From: an uncultured Methanobrevibacter sp.
GTDB lineage: Archaea; Methanobacteriota; Methanobacteria; Methanobacteriales; Methanobacteriaceae
Direction of reading: 5' to 3'
DNA length: 28,792 nt
NCBI RefSeq assembly: GCF_937898925.1
Contig: NZ_CALDKF010000009.1
Location: 1 to 28,792 of the forward strand
A program made the position numbers and the translations under genes. Positions 8,384 to 16,009 of the stretch are shown piece after piece. How positions within the stretch are numbered: position 1 is the first letter of the stretch; every line of letters begins with the position of its first letter. The notes under the pieces were generated by a model. The model saw only the letters and a program-made list of their open reading frames with translations, had not been told where the DNA came from and made no database searches.

Positions 8384-10159
8384 TTAGTCTTTCAAGTAGT
8401 AATACTCGCCTTGCTCTTTCTGTTCTCTGTCAAGGTAAGAGTCATATTTATTTACTCTAGGACGTTTGGTTTCCTTATCTCTTCTAAAGGTAATGTCCAA
8501 GTCTCCCAAGAACTGGTTCATGCTTGTTCTAAGGTCTGCTGGTTTGGAAGCAATACCATTGAGTCCAGGCTCTCCACTGAATACCATAGCCCTATCTGAA
8601 ATGTAATCGATAAATACGATATCGTGGTCTACAATCAAGGATGCTGCATTTCTGCTTTCAATGATCTTTCTGATTACTCTAGCAGCTATCAACCTTTGCT
8701 CTACATCCAGGAATGCAGTAGGTTCGTCGAAAAGATAAATGTCTGCATCCTGTGACAAGGTTACAGCAAGTGCAAGTCTTTGAAGCTCCCCACCACTTAG
8801 TTTCTTAACCTTTTTATCAAGCAAGTTATCGAGAGCAAGAGGTCTTCCGATTTCACTATTGAAGATGTTTGATCCGTATGTTGGAGCATTTGCATAAAGG
8901 AATTCCTGAGCGGTTCCATCAAAGTCAGATTCAATGTATTGTGGCTTGTATGCAATATCCACTTTTTCCAGGATGTCTCCTTCGGTTGCCTTTTCAACTC
9001 CTGCCAATATCTTAGCGAAGGTGGTCTTACCGATACCGTTTGAACCGAATGCAGTGACAATCTCATCATGGTAAATCTTACCTGCTTCTGCTTCAAGTGT
9101 GAATCCATCGTATTCCTTCTTAAGGTCGCTGTATTCACTCAATACTTCACCGTCATCTTCAGGTGTTGGCGGACGGATGCTGAATTCGATAGGTTGCTTT
9201 CTAATCCTTACGTTTTCCTCTTGCAGGAACCCATTGATGTATGCATTGATTCCTACTCTCACACCTTTATTTCCACTTACTACACCATATCCTCCAGGTT
9301 CACCGTAAAGGAGATGAACATTGTCACTCATAGCATCCAAGGTAGCTAAGTCGTGCTCAATTACAAGTACGGATTTACTTGCTTCAGCAAGGGAACGGAT
9401 TACCTTTACAGCATTCAATCTTTGACGTACATCCAACCATGAGGTCGGTTCGTCGAAGTAGTAGAAATCACCTTCACGAAGAACTGTAGCAGCTATTGCC
9501 ACTCTTTGAAGTTCCCCACCACTTAAGTTTTGCATGTCACGTTCCAATACGTTTCTTAAGTCAAGGTCATCAACTATTTCGTCAAGCTTGTTTCTTTCAT
9601 CAACATTTGAAAGCAATGTCTTTACATTTCCTTTAACAACTTTGGAAAGCTGGTCCACCATTTGTGGCTTATGGATTGTTTTGATTTCGCCAGCTTGAAG
9701 CAATTTAAAGTAGTTTTGCAATGCTGATCCTTTATAGTATTCGATAACCTTGTCCCAGCTTGCTTCCTCTTCATAGTTTCCAAGGTTAGGGATAAGCTCT
9801 CCAGACAATATTCTCATGATGGTTGACTTACCGATACCGTTTTGACCAAGCAAACCAAGAACGGTTCCATCCTTAAGGGTTGGCAAACCAAAGAGTTCAA
9901 ATGCATTTTGGCCGTAACGGTGAATAGGCTCATCGAGAGCTTCTGGTAAATTGATAACGCTGACTGCACCAAAAGGACATCTGTTGGTACAGATACCGCA
10001 TCCGGAACATAATTCCTCTGAAATGAGTGGCTTTTTGCTCTTCTCATCAATTACAATTGTATCTTCTTCCATACGTACACCAGGACAATAGTGCATACAT
10101 ACATAGTTACATTTTTTAGGTTGGCACTTGTCCTTGTCTAAAATAGAAATTCTACTCAT
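8384..10159 (-). CDS. Ribosome recycling ATPase ABCE1 (RNase L inhibitor homolog)
   Basis: A 591-residue soluble protein with an N-terminal ferredoxin-like domain and two ABC domains. Eight cysteines (12, 17, 21, 25, 51, 54, 57, 61) bind two [4Fe-4S] clusters. The first Walker A is GQNGIGKST (105-113) and the second GSNGIGKTT; both signatures are perfect (LSGGELQR). ABCE1 splits post-termination 70S ribosomes into subunits with aRF1 or aPelota, and is essential in archaea. Its length and domain order are normal. GGAGAT precedes the ATG. It is divergent from pth2, another translation-linked gene, across 300 nt. Confidence 0.96.
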   Translation of the reverse strand: MSRISILDKDKCQPKKCNYVCMHYCPGVRMEEDTIVIDEKSKKPLISEELCSGCGICTNRCPFGAVSVINLPEALDEPIHRYGQNAFELFGLPTLKDGTVLGLLGQNGIGKSTIMRILSGELIPNLGNYEEEASWDKVIEYYKGSALQNYFKLLQAGEIKTIHKPQMVDQLSKVVKGNVKTLLSNVDERNKLDEIVDDLDLRNVLERDMQNLSGGELQRVAIAATVLREGDFYYFDEPTSWLDVRQRLNAVKVIRSLAEASKSVLVIEHDLATLDAMSDNVHLLYGEPGGYGVVSGNKGVRVGINAYINGFLQEENVRIRKQPIEFSIRPPTPEDDGEVLSEYSDLKKEYDGFTLEAEAGKIYHDEIVTAFGSNGIGKTTFAKILAGVEKATEGDILEKVDIAYKPQYIESDFDGTAQEFLYANAPTYGSNIFNSEIGRPLALDNLLDKKVKKLSGGELQRLALAVTLSQDADIYLFDEPTAFLDVEQRLIAARVIRKIIESRNAASLIVDHDIVFIDYISDRAMVFSGEPGLNGIASKPADLRTSMNQFLGDLDITFRRDKETKRPRVNKYDSYLDREQKEQGEYYYLKD

Positions 10160-10460
10160 TTTATCTCCGTTTCCTCTAAAATAATAATATAATAAGTTTG
10201 ATTAATTAATTTATAATAAATATAGTTTGTTTTTAATAGTTTATAATAATTTTGTGTAAATTATTATTTTAAAAAAAGAATAAAAAGAGCAAATAATTAA
10301 TTTTCATATTTTTTTGGGAGATTTTTTTAAAGTTAAATTTAAATAATTTTGAGTTTAATATAAGAGTAATCATAGAAATGATTTAATTTTATTAAGTTTA
10401 TTTTCTTAATTTAATTTTTTTAAATAATTCTATTTTTAATTAATTTTATTGGGATTTAAA
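10160..10460. other. Divergent promoter region between ABCE1 and Pth2 genes
   Basis: A gap of about 300 nt of A/T-rich DNA separates two divergent translation genes. It must contain both promoters. TATA-like stretches occur (for example TTTATAATAAATATAG near 10210), but none can be assigned. No small gene or strong hairpin is seen. Confidence 0.4.
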
Positions 10461-10799
10461 ATGAAACAGGTAATGATTGTAAGAACTGACATCAAGATGG
10501 GAAAAGGAAAAATAGCTGCACAATGTTGCCATGCCGCTATAGGCGCATATAAACAGGCTGACAAGGCAAAAATCAGAAAATGGGAAAATGAGGCCTATGC
10601 TAAAGTGGTTTTAAAGGCACCTTCATTGCAGGATCTTTATAATTTAAGGGAGCTTGCAAGAGCGAATGGGGTGGCATATTATTTGGTTACTGATGCGGGA
10701 AGAACCCAATTGCCTAAATCTACAGTGACTGTTTTAGGATTAGGTCCTGATGAAGATGATGTTTTAGATAAAATCACTGGTGATTTGAAGTTATTGTAA
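10461..10799 (+). CDS. pth2: Peptidyl-tRNA hydrolase, archaeal/eukaryotic type (Pth2)
   Basis: A 112-residue protein starting MKQVMIVRTDIKMGKGKIAA. The ATG at 10461 is chosen since GGGA lies 8 nt before it; the frame also offers a TTG at 10449. KMGKGKIAAQCCHAAIGA near the start, VVLKAPSLQDL, and TDAGRTQL with TVLGLGPD near the end are the Pth2 signature. The enzyme frees tRNA from peptidyl-tRNA dropped by stalled ribosomes. The length is normal. It sits divergent to the ribosome recycling gene, a sensible functional pairing, and converges with a DUF4013 gene. Confidence 0.94.
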   Translation: MKQVMIVRTDIKMGKGKIAAQCCHAAIGAYKQADKAKIRKWENEAYAKVVLKAPSLQDLYNLRELARANGVAYYLVTDAGRTQLPKSTVTVLGLGPDEDDVLDKITGDLKLL

Positions 10800-10874
10800 T
10801 CCTATCTTTTAGTTTTTCTCTTTTTTTATTTTTCATACTTTTTTTAAATTATTATACAAATTATTTTACTTACT

Positions 10875-11660
10875 TTAATCAATTTCTATAACCCTTTTAA
10901 CCTTTTTAATCTTATAATCTTGATAAATCGTACCTATTCCAACGAATTCAATGGTGAATATCAAAAGCCCAATGATTAAATCAAATATCCAATTGAAGAA
11001 TCCAAACATGTCAATCCCATATTGGAGGTAAGCCAAAATTGCTATTGAAAGCATAATTTTAGTATAATCTGCAGTATAATGTTTCCATCCTATTGTATCG
11101 ATGCAGCGTTTAATGGAAAGTATGTTGAATGCGCCAAGCAATCTCCCACCATCTGCAAGTCTTGCAAGTGAAATTTCCATAAAGAATGCAACTATATATG
11201 TTACCATAATGCTTACAACAATAAATTCAATTGTGCTTACAGGATTATGCCAATAATATAATTTCAATGTTTCAATCAAATGGGATGCCGCAAATTTTAA
11301 GTGAAATTCAGGCAAATAGAATCTGGTTGAAAGGTCATATAAAAGAAATCCTTCGATAAGTGAATAGAGGGTTATCATAAGGGACGCTTTTATACCAAAA
11401 ACGGCGCATTGCTTAAGTTTTATTATTGGCAATTTTTCCCCATTTCTTATGGTGTCTTTTGTAATTGCCAACCCATACCCATACATTAAAATAGTTGCTA
11501 ATAATGCCAGTGTATAGAATATGACTTTATATTTGATTGTATGTGTGTCGGCATAGCTGTTCATAAAATTTATAGACCAGATTAAGAACAAAATAATTAA
11601 AAAACCTATGGGATTTGCTCTGCAATAATCAACTGAGTATTTTAATCTTTTTAATGGCAT
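10875..11660 (-). CDS. DUF4013-type membrane protein
   Basis: About 261 residues with roughly six membrane segments, including residues near 15-30, 43-65, 85-105 and 150-170 and two near the C-terminus. The N-terminal pattern LKRLKYSVDYCRANPIGFLI resembles DUF4013 proteins, a multi-copy family in Methanobrevibacter and other methanogens with no known function. The ATG at 11660 is used; a TTG at 11672 lies in frame. It converges with pth2. Assignment to the family is by eye. Confidence 0.6.
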   Translation of the reverse strand: MPLKRLKYSVDYCRANPIGFLIILFLIWSINFMNSYADTHTIKYKVIFYTLALLATILMYGYGLAITKDTIRNGEKLPIIKLKQCAVFGIKASLMITLYSLIEGFLLYDLSTRFYLPEFHLKFAASHLIETLKLYYWHNPVSTIEFIVVSIMVTYIVAFFMEISLARLADGGRLLGAFNILSIKRCIDTIGWKHYTADYTKIMLSIAILAYLQYGIDMFGFFNWIFDLIIGLLIFTIEFVGIGTIYQDYKIKKVKRVIEID

Positions 11661-11730
11661 TTTATTTTCCAAATTGATTTACTTTATCAATTATATTTAT
11701 GTCTTTTTTAATATATATTTTCTATTTGGA

Positions 11731-11820
11731 CTTATATGTTCAGTATATTTGATTATATATTTTATATGTTCGGTATATTTGATTATATATTTTATATGTT
11801 CGGTATATTTGATTATATAT
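11731..11820. repeat. 30-bp tandem repeat, three copies
   Basis: Three head-to-tail 30-bp units at 11731-11760, 11761-11790 and 11791-11820. Copies two and three are identical; the first differs at two bases (C for T at its first position and A for G in the GTTCGGTATA part). Each unit contains TATATGTTCGGTATATTTGA. The array is flanked on both sides by a partly matching block containing TTTCTATTTGG(A/G)CTTATATG. It lies about 120 nt upstream of the esterase start, in the divergent gap between the DUF4013 and esterase genes, and may hold operators or affect promoter spacing. Confidence 0.9.
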
Positions 11821-11938
11821 TTTCTATTTGGGCTTATATGTTTACTATATTGACTTATATAGTTTATTTGACATAAATATTATTAATTTCCAGAATTGTC
11901 ATTAATTTCTTTTTTATTCTTTTTTAAGGGGATATGTC

Positions 11939-12802
11939 ATGTCAAAATCATTTATTGCAAAAATCGAAGAGAGAATCTTAATGATGTCAAAATCAGATTT
12001 CATGGACTCACAAGATAAAATAAATGATTTATTAAAAGAAAGGCTAAATGCTGATGAAAAGTCTCCAAAAAGCATCTTTAAAAGCATAGATTTTAAAGGA
12101 ACTCCTCTTTTCACTTTTGGAGATAAGAATGCTAAAAGAGTGATTGTTTTTATCCATGGAGGAGCTTTTATAAATGAGATTAACTATCAGCATCACTTAT
12201 TCTGTTTAGCAATTTCTAAAAAATTGGATGCTTATGTAATTGCTCCCGTTTATCCTTTGGCTCCAAAGCATTCATGTGATGAAACCTTTGGCTTAATGGA
12301 TGATTTATATGAATCTTTGATTTCCAAAATGGGAAAAGATCAAACAATTTCTTTAATTGGAGATTCTGCAGGTGGCGGTTTTGCCCTATCATTCTGCCAG
12401 CATTTAAAGGCAATGGATTTTCCTCAACCAGATAATATAGTTGTATATTCCCCATGGGTTGACATTGCACTTAGCAATCCTCCTTATGATAATGATTCAG
12501 ATCCAATTCTTGGTGAAATTGGACTTAGGGAAATAGGAAAATCATGGGCTGGAGACTTGGACACTCAGGACTATAGAGTGAGCCCTCTCTTTGGAGACAA
12601 TTCTGGTTTGCCAAGAACACTTATTTTTGCAGGAGACAATGAAATATTCTATAAGGACATTTTAAAATATAATGGAAAGTTAAAAGAGGATGGTGTGGAT
12701 GCTCGCTTGATTGTAGGCGATGGAATGTTCCATATTTATCCATTGTTCCCCTCTCCAGAGGCATGGGATGCTTTTAAAGAACTTGAAAAAGAGTTTGAAT
12801 AA
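11939..12802 (+). CDS. Alpha/beta hydrolase, HSL-type esterase
   Basis: A 287-residue serine hydrolase of the hormone-sensitive-lipase family. The oxyanion-hole motif HGGAF is at 73-77 and the nucleophile motif GDSAGGG at 141-147 (S143). D233 in FAGDNEIF and H265 in GMFHIYPLF complete the likely triad. YPLAPKHSCDE also matches the family. Such enzymes cut acyl esters, often from small alcohols or acetylated sugars; the substrate is unknown. AAGGGGAT precedes the ATG. It has no signal peptide and is probably cytosolic. It converges with an acyltransferase gene, so the two may have opposite acyl chemistry, though nothing in the sequence links them. Confidence 0.9.
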   Translation: MSKSFIAKIEERILMMSKSDFMDSQDKINDLLKERLNADEKSPKSIFKSIDFKGTPLFTFGDKNAKRVIVFIHGGAFINEINYQHHLFCLAISKKLDAYVIAPVYPLAPKHSCDETFGLMDDLYESLISKMGKDQTISLIGDSAGGGFALSFCQHLKAMDFPQPDNIVVYSPWVDIALSNPPYDNDSDPILGEIGLREIGKSWAGDLDTQDYRVSPLFGDNSGLPRTLIFAGDNEIFYKDILKYNGKLKEDGVDARLIVGDGMFHIYPLFPSPEAWDAFKELEKEFE

Positions 12803-12840
12803 TTCCTTTAAAATTAGTATTTTCTAAAATAGTCTTTTTT

Positions 12841-12890
12841 TAAAATAAAATAAAATAAAATAAAATAAAATAAAATAAAATAAAATAAAA
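12841..12890. repeat. (TAAAA)10 microsatellite
   Basis: Ten exact copies of TAAAA lie just after the esterase gene. On the minus strand it reads (TTTTA)10 directly after the hairpin at 12895-12914, so it can act as the U-rich tail of the acyltransferase terminator. Slippage would change its length. Confidence 0.95.
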
Positions 12891-12894
12891 TTGT

Positions 12895-12914
12895 GAGATA
12901 ATAAATATTATCTC
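12895..12914 (-). terminator. Hairpin terminator of the acyltransferase gene
   Basis: GAGATAATA (12895-12903) and TATTATCTC (12906-12914) are a perfect 9-bp inverted repeat with a 2-nt AA centre. It lies right after the acyltransferase stop. On that strand it is followed by ten TTTTA units. Since the stem is symmetric it may also stop read-through from the esterase side. Confidence 0.65.
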
Positions 12915-12916
12915 TA

Positions 12917-13960
12917 TTATCTCATGTATAAAATAAATTTACCGTATTGTGGGATTCTGTAAATAATGGCAGCTGCTGCGTAGCTGAATATTATCAATAA
13001 AACCCAAAGGATTATAGCTTTTACCGGTTCTGTAAATGGTAAGAAAATAACCAGTGGAAGCAGTGGAATTCTAAACAGGTTGTGTATTAAGAACACTGCA
13101 AAGGAGTATTTGGATAGGAATTGAACTCCTTTAAATCCTCTGACCTTTTTCCTTCTGGAACATAATTCAAACAATGCAAGTGATCCAGTTAGGATAAATG
13201 GGAATTCATACCATAAGAAGAAAGGATATCCTCTGATATATGCATAGTATTGGAACAGGACACAGATTAAAAATGAAGCTATTGCAAGCAATCTGAATTT
13301 ATTGCTGGAATACTTTTTGAATTGTCCTTTTTTAACTAGCCATCCTAAGATAATGTAAATACCGTAGATTCCACCACTAAAACCAAGACAGAATTGTATA
13401 CTTATGTTTTTTATTCCTTCCATGTCAAACAACAATGAGATGAATGGCAATAGGAATGCTAAAAGTGAGAACACAATTGTGGCTTGCTCAATTGTTTTTG
13501 GTTTATAATGGCTTAAAGCGCTTGCTACAAATGGCAGTGAAAGATACATTCCAATAATCATTGGCATATACCACATATGGCTAAAGAATAGGTTTCCAGC
13601 TTCTATTGTATTGACATTTGTACTGAAAAGGGATACATACAATATGCTTACAGCATAAATTGCAGACCAAATGACTGTTACTATAATCAATCCTTTACAA
13701 TTCTTTGTCCAGAATTTACGAACTTTTTCATCATCATAAGTTCTGTCAAGCAATAAGTATCCTGTAATCATCAGGAAGAATGGAACTCCTATACGTCCAA
13801 TGAAAAGGGATGCAAATTGAAATATCCTTGAAAACAATGTATAGTTCATAATTGCATCAGATGATATGATATAGATTCCATCTGTTGCATGGATGTACAA
13901 AACAGTTAAAATAGCTATTGCCCTTACAAGATCAATCCATTCTATTCTATTTTGACTCAT
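12917..13960 (-). CDS. Acyltransferase-3 family membrane protein
   Basis: A 347-residue integral membrane protein with about ten hydrophobic helices. It starts with the family hallmark RIEWIDLVRAIAILTVLYIH, where the R and the H near residue 25 are thought to be catalytic, and has PFFLMITGYLLLDR (about residues 60-73). Acyltransferase-3 proteins (OafA/WecH-like) add acetyl or other acyl groups to surface sugars or antibiotics, here possibly to cell-wall or exported polysaccharide. That target is inference. GGGGAAAG precedes the ATG at 13960. It is a single gene with its own upstream region. Confidence 0.88.
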   Translation of the reverse strand: MSQNRIEWIDLVRAIAILTVLYIHATDGIYIISSDAIMNYTLFSRIFQFASLFIGRIGVPFFLMITGYLLLDRTYDDEKVRKFWTKNCKGLIIVTVIWSAIYAVSILYVSLFSTNVNTIEAGNLFFSHMWYMPMIIGMYLSLPFVASALSHYKPKTIEQATIVFSLLAFLLPFISLLFDMEGIKNISIQFCLGFSGGIYGIYIILGWLVKKGQFKKYSSNKFRLLAIASFLICVLFQYYAYIRGYPFFLWYEFPFILTGSLALFELCSRRKKVRGFKGVQFLSKYSFAVFLIHNLFRIPLLPLVIFLPFTEPVKAIILWVLLIIFSYAAAAIIYRIPQYGKFILYMR

Positions 13961-14265
13961 TAATCTTTCCCCAAGATTTATATAATTATTTTTATATGGT
14001 GGAGTATATATATAATTTATTTTTTAATATTTGAAATTTTCAATCTGAAAAAACATAATTAAAATAATGTGATTAAAAAACATAATTATATATAATGTAA
14101 AAAATAAATAATTAATAAATGCTATTTTTATAAGTATTTTATTTTTAAAAATATTCAATTCTTGAAAATTTCATCTTTTGAAATGTTATTTTTAGAAATA
14201 TTCCATATTTTATAAGAATTAAATTTTTTAAATTATTAATCATTCAGTTGTGATAGTATTATTGA
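13961..14265. other. A/T-rich region between acyltransferase and MfnE-like genes
   Basis: This 305-nt divergent gap has two copies of AAAAAACATAATTA near 14048 and 14075. TATA-like words are frequent. No ribosome site typical of this genome (GGTGA or GGAG) is found before the MfnE-like reading frame. Confidence 0.45.
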
Positions 14266-14917
14266 ATGGGTTATTAAGATTGGTGGAAGTTTATTCCCAA
14301 GGAAAGCTATTGAACTTGCTAATGCATTGGAAGGCGAAAACTGCCTGTTTGTTATTGGCGGTGGAGAGTTTGCCAATCTGATTAGAAAATACGATAATGA
14401 GATTGAATTCTCAGAGGATGTAACCCATGAAACAGCTATTGATGCGATGGACATCTTAGCTAAATTGCTGAATGATAAATTAGCATTTACAGAAATCAGC
14501 TATACCATAGAAGAAGCGATAAGTATTTCTGACTTGAATAAGATACCAATTATGATTTGTTCCGATATCCTAAAGGAAAACGAGCCATTTGCACATTCAT
14601 GGGATGTGACAAGTGATTCAATTGCAGCATACATTGCAAGCCTTTTGGATGCAAAGCTTTTAATAGCAACAAATGTAAATGGTATATATACAAAAGATCC
14701 ATCCTTAAGTGGGGCGGAACTGATCAATGAAATTGATGTAAATAAACTACTGACTTTTGACGAATCATCAATTGACTTGATGTTGCCTACTTTATTGATT
14801 GAGTATGGATTGGATTGTTATGTTGTAAATGGAGAGTATCCTGAAAGAGTCCTGTCTATTATGAATAATGAGAATAATGAGGATTCTTTTGAATATACAT
14901 TTATACATAATGAATAA
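14266..14917 (+). CDS. mfnE: Amino-acid-kinase family protein, probable MfnE (methanofuran pathway), start disrupted
   Basis: The frame encodes VIKIGGSLFPRKAIELANAL near the start, then CLFVIGGGEFANLIR, a central HSWDVTSDSIAAYIAS (substrate/ATP site) and IATNVNGIYTKDP. This is the amino-acid-kinase fold as in MfnE (MJ0458 type), which phosphorylates the aminomethylfuran methanol-phosphate intermediate of methanofuran. The frame has no ATG, GTG or TTG before KIGGS; the first such codon, a TTG at 14327, would remove the phosphate-binding loop. The ATG at 14266 is one base out of frame: reading GG instead of GGG at 14268-14270 gives MVIKIGGS. So there is an extra G (sequence error or real mutation), or an ATT start. 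The rest is intact to the stop. Confidence 0.7.
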
Positions 14918-14941
14918 GCATCTTTTTTATTAATTCATAGG

Positions 14942-14966
14942 TGAACTTAAGATGAATTTAAGTTCA
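14942..14966. other. Hairpin after the MfnE-like gene
   Basis: TGAACTTAA (14942-14950) and TTAAGTTCA (14958-14966) make a perfect 9-bp stem with a 7-nt loop. It is followed by GCCCGAAGCG and two copies of TTGCTTAGATT, unusually GC-rich for a spacer here. There is no T-tract, so it is not a plain terminator. Confidence 0.5.
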
Positions 14967-15060
14967 ATGGCCCGAAGCGCTTTGCTTAGATTAGCCTTGC
15001 TTAGATTCTGATTAATCATTAAGTTTATAAATTAATAAATTAAAATATTTATAATATATT

Positions 15061-15071
15061 CGGTGATATAT
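15061..15071 (+). promoter_or_regulatory. Ribosome site of the Zn-ribbon gene
   Basis: GGTGAT lies four bases before the ATG at 15072, the standard spacing in this window. A TATA-like TTTATAAAT lies about 45 nt upstream (near 15024) and could start the transcript. Confidence 0.5.
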
Positions 15072-15233
15072 ATGGAAAAAGTAAACTGTCAATCTTGTAA
15101 ACAAGAAATACCATTAATTGAACCTTATGTTCAATTCAACTGTCCTGTATGTGGTAAACCTATCGCAAGATGTGAAAGTTGCCGTACTTTCGGTCACTCT
15201 TACAAATGCGAATGTGGATTTGAAGGACCATAA
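15072..15233 (+). CDS. Small Zn-ribbon protein (HVO_2753-like, probable RNA-binding)
   Basis: A 53-residue protein beginning MEKVNCQSCKQEIPLIEPYV. It has four cysteine pairs: NCQSC, NCPVC, RCESC and KCECG, enough for two zinc sites. This matches a short archaeal family annotated as Zn-ribbon RNA-binding protein (HVO_2753-like). The exact role is not settled; a link to translation is likely from the neighbour, elongation factor aEF1B, about 100 nt downstream on the same strand. Codon use is simple and the ribosome site is strong (GGTGAT). Confidence 0.88.
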   Translation: MEKVNCQSCKQEIPLIEPYVQFNCPVCGKPIARCESCRTFGHSYKCECGFEGP

Positions 15234-15329
15234 GTTTAATTTGGTATAAATTAAGTATTGTATTTAAATTAATTTAATTTAGATTAAGTTTAGATTAATT
15301 AATTATCTAGAATTATTGGAGGAATGATT

Positions 15330-15599
15330 ATGGGAGAAGTTGTTAACACTTTAAAAGTAATGCCTGAAAGCCCAGAAGTAGATTTAGAAGCATTAAAAGC
15401 AGCAATCACTGATGCAATGCCTGCAGATGCAGAATTACACGAAATAACTGAAGAACCTATTGCATTCGGTTTAGTAGCTTTAAATGTTGTATTCATCGTA
15501 GAAGACGGTGAAGGTGGAACTGGACCTACTGAAGAAGCTGTCATCGCTTTAGCTGATGTAGCTAGTGCAGAAATTACTGATTCTAGAAGATTAATGTAA
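15330..15599 (+). CDS. Translation elongation factor 1-beta (aEF1B)
   Basis: An 89-residue protein starting MGEVVNTLKVMPESPEVDLE. The ATG at 15330 is chosen: GGAGGA at 15318-15323 directly abuts the earlier ATG at 15324, leaving no room for initiation there. The FGLVALNVVFIVEDGEGGTG region and the C-terminal EEAVIALADVASAEITDSRR are typical of archaeal EF-1beta, a small alpha/beta protein that swaps GDP for GTP on EF-1alpha. The length is normal for archaea. Its 3' end carries a hairpin element shared with the alcohol dehydrogenase gene. Confidence 0.95.
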   Translation: MGEVVNTLKVMPESPEVDLEALKAAITDAMPADAELHEITEEPIAFGLVALNVVFIVEDGEGGTGPTEEAVIALADVASAEITDSRRLM

Positions 15600-15600
15600 G

Positions 15601-15670
15601 CAGCTTTTTAGCATTCTGCTAAAAACCTGACCAAAATCTTACCACTTTTTGTGGTAAATTTTCTTTTTTA
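15601..15670 (+). terminator. Two-hairpin 3' element of aEF1B
   Basis: CAGCTTTTTAGCA (15601-15613), loop TTC, then TGCTAAAAACCTG (15617-15629) form a 13-bp stem with one C-C mismatch. A short ACCAAAATCTT linker follows. A second stem TTACCAC/GTGGTAA comes next, then a T-rich tract. This looks like a terminator with an extra upstream hairpin. The first hairpin and the linker closely resemble those after the alcohol dehydrogenase. Confidence 0.75.
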
Positions 15671-15917
15671 TTTTAAATTTTTTTAAACCTATTTTTATTT
15701 AATTACTTTTTTTCAAAATTTCATTATTTGTTACTTTGTTTAATCTAATTTTTTATTTCATATCTTTGTAATATTTTAATTATTATAATTGAAATTTATA
15801 TACAATTTTTTAAAATTTTTAAAAAATATTCAATTATACATATTTTTATTAATTGTTTAACCAGGTTTATTATAATTTTTTTGAATAGTATTCAAAATTT
15901 TTTATAAAGATTTAAAT
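15671..15917. other. A/T-rich region between aEF1B and alcohol dehydrogenase
   Basis: About 250 nt of T-rich then A/T-mixed DNA with no visible gene. A TATA-like TTTTTTATAAA near 15896 sits just before the adh palindrome. Confidence 0.4.
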
Positions 15918-15938
15918 AATTAGTTAACTAAACTAATT
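15918..15938 (+). promoter_or_regulatory. Palindromic operator-like site upstream of adh
   Basis: AATTAGTT (15918-15925) and AACTAATT (15931-15938) are an inverted repeat, and inside it TTAGTTAACTAA (15920-15931) is a perfect 12-bp palindrome. A TATA-like TTTTTTATAAA lies just upstream. The position, about 75 nt before the adh start, suits a repressor or activator site. Confidence 0.5.
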
Positions 15939-16009
15939 ATTGGAGATGATTATTTCCAGCTTATTCCAGAATTGATCAAATCTTATATAATTTTTTAGGA
16001 GATATAAAA

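Noticed and set aside
8797..10050. Other-frame ORFs of about 70-110 codons inside the ABCE1 gene
   Set aside because: They overlap both ABC domains in the wrong frame and lack start signals.
11731..11820. CRISPR array
   Set aside because: The 30-bp units are head to tail with no spacers, so it is a plain tandem repeat.
15952..15981. Possible nine-codon leader frame before adh
   Set aside because: Its GGAG directly abuts the ATG with no spacing, so initiation is unlikely.
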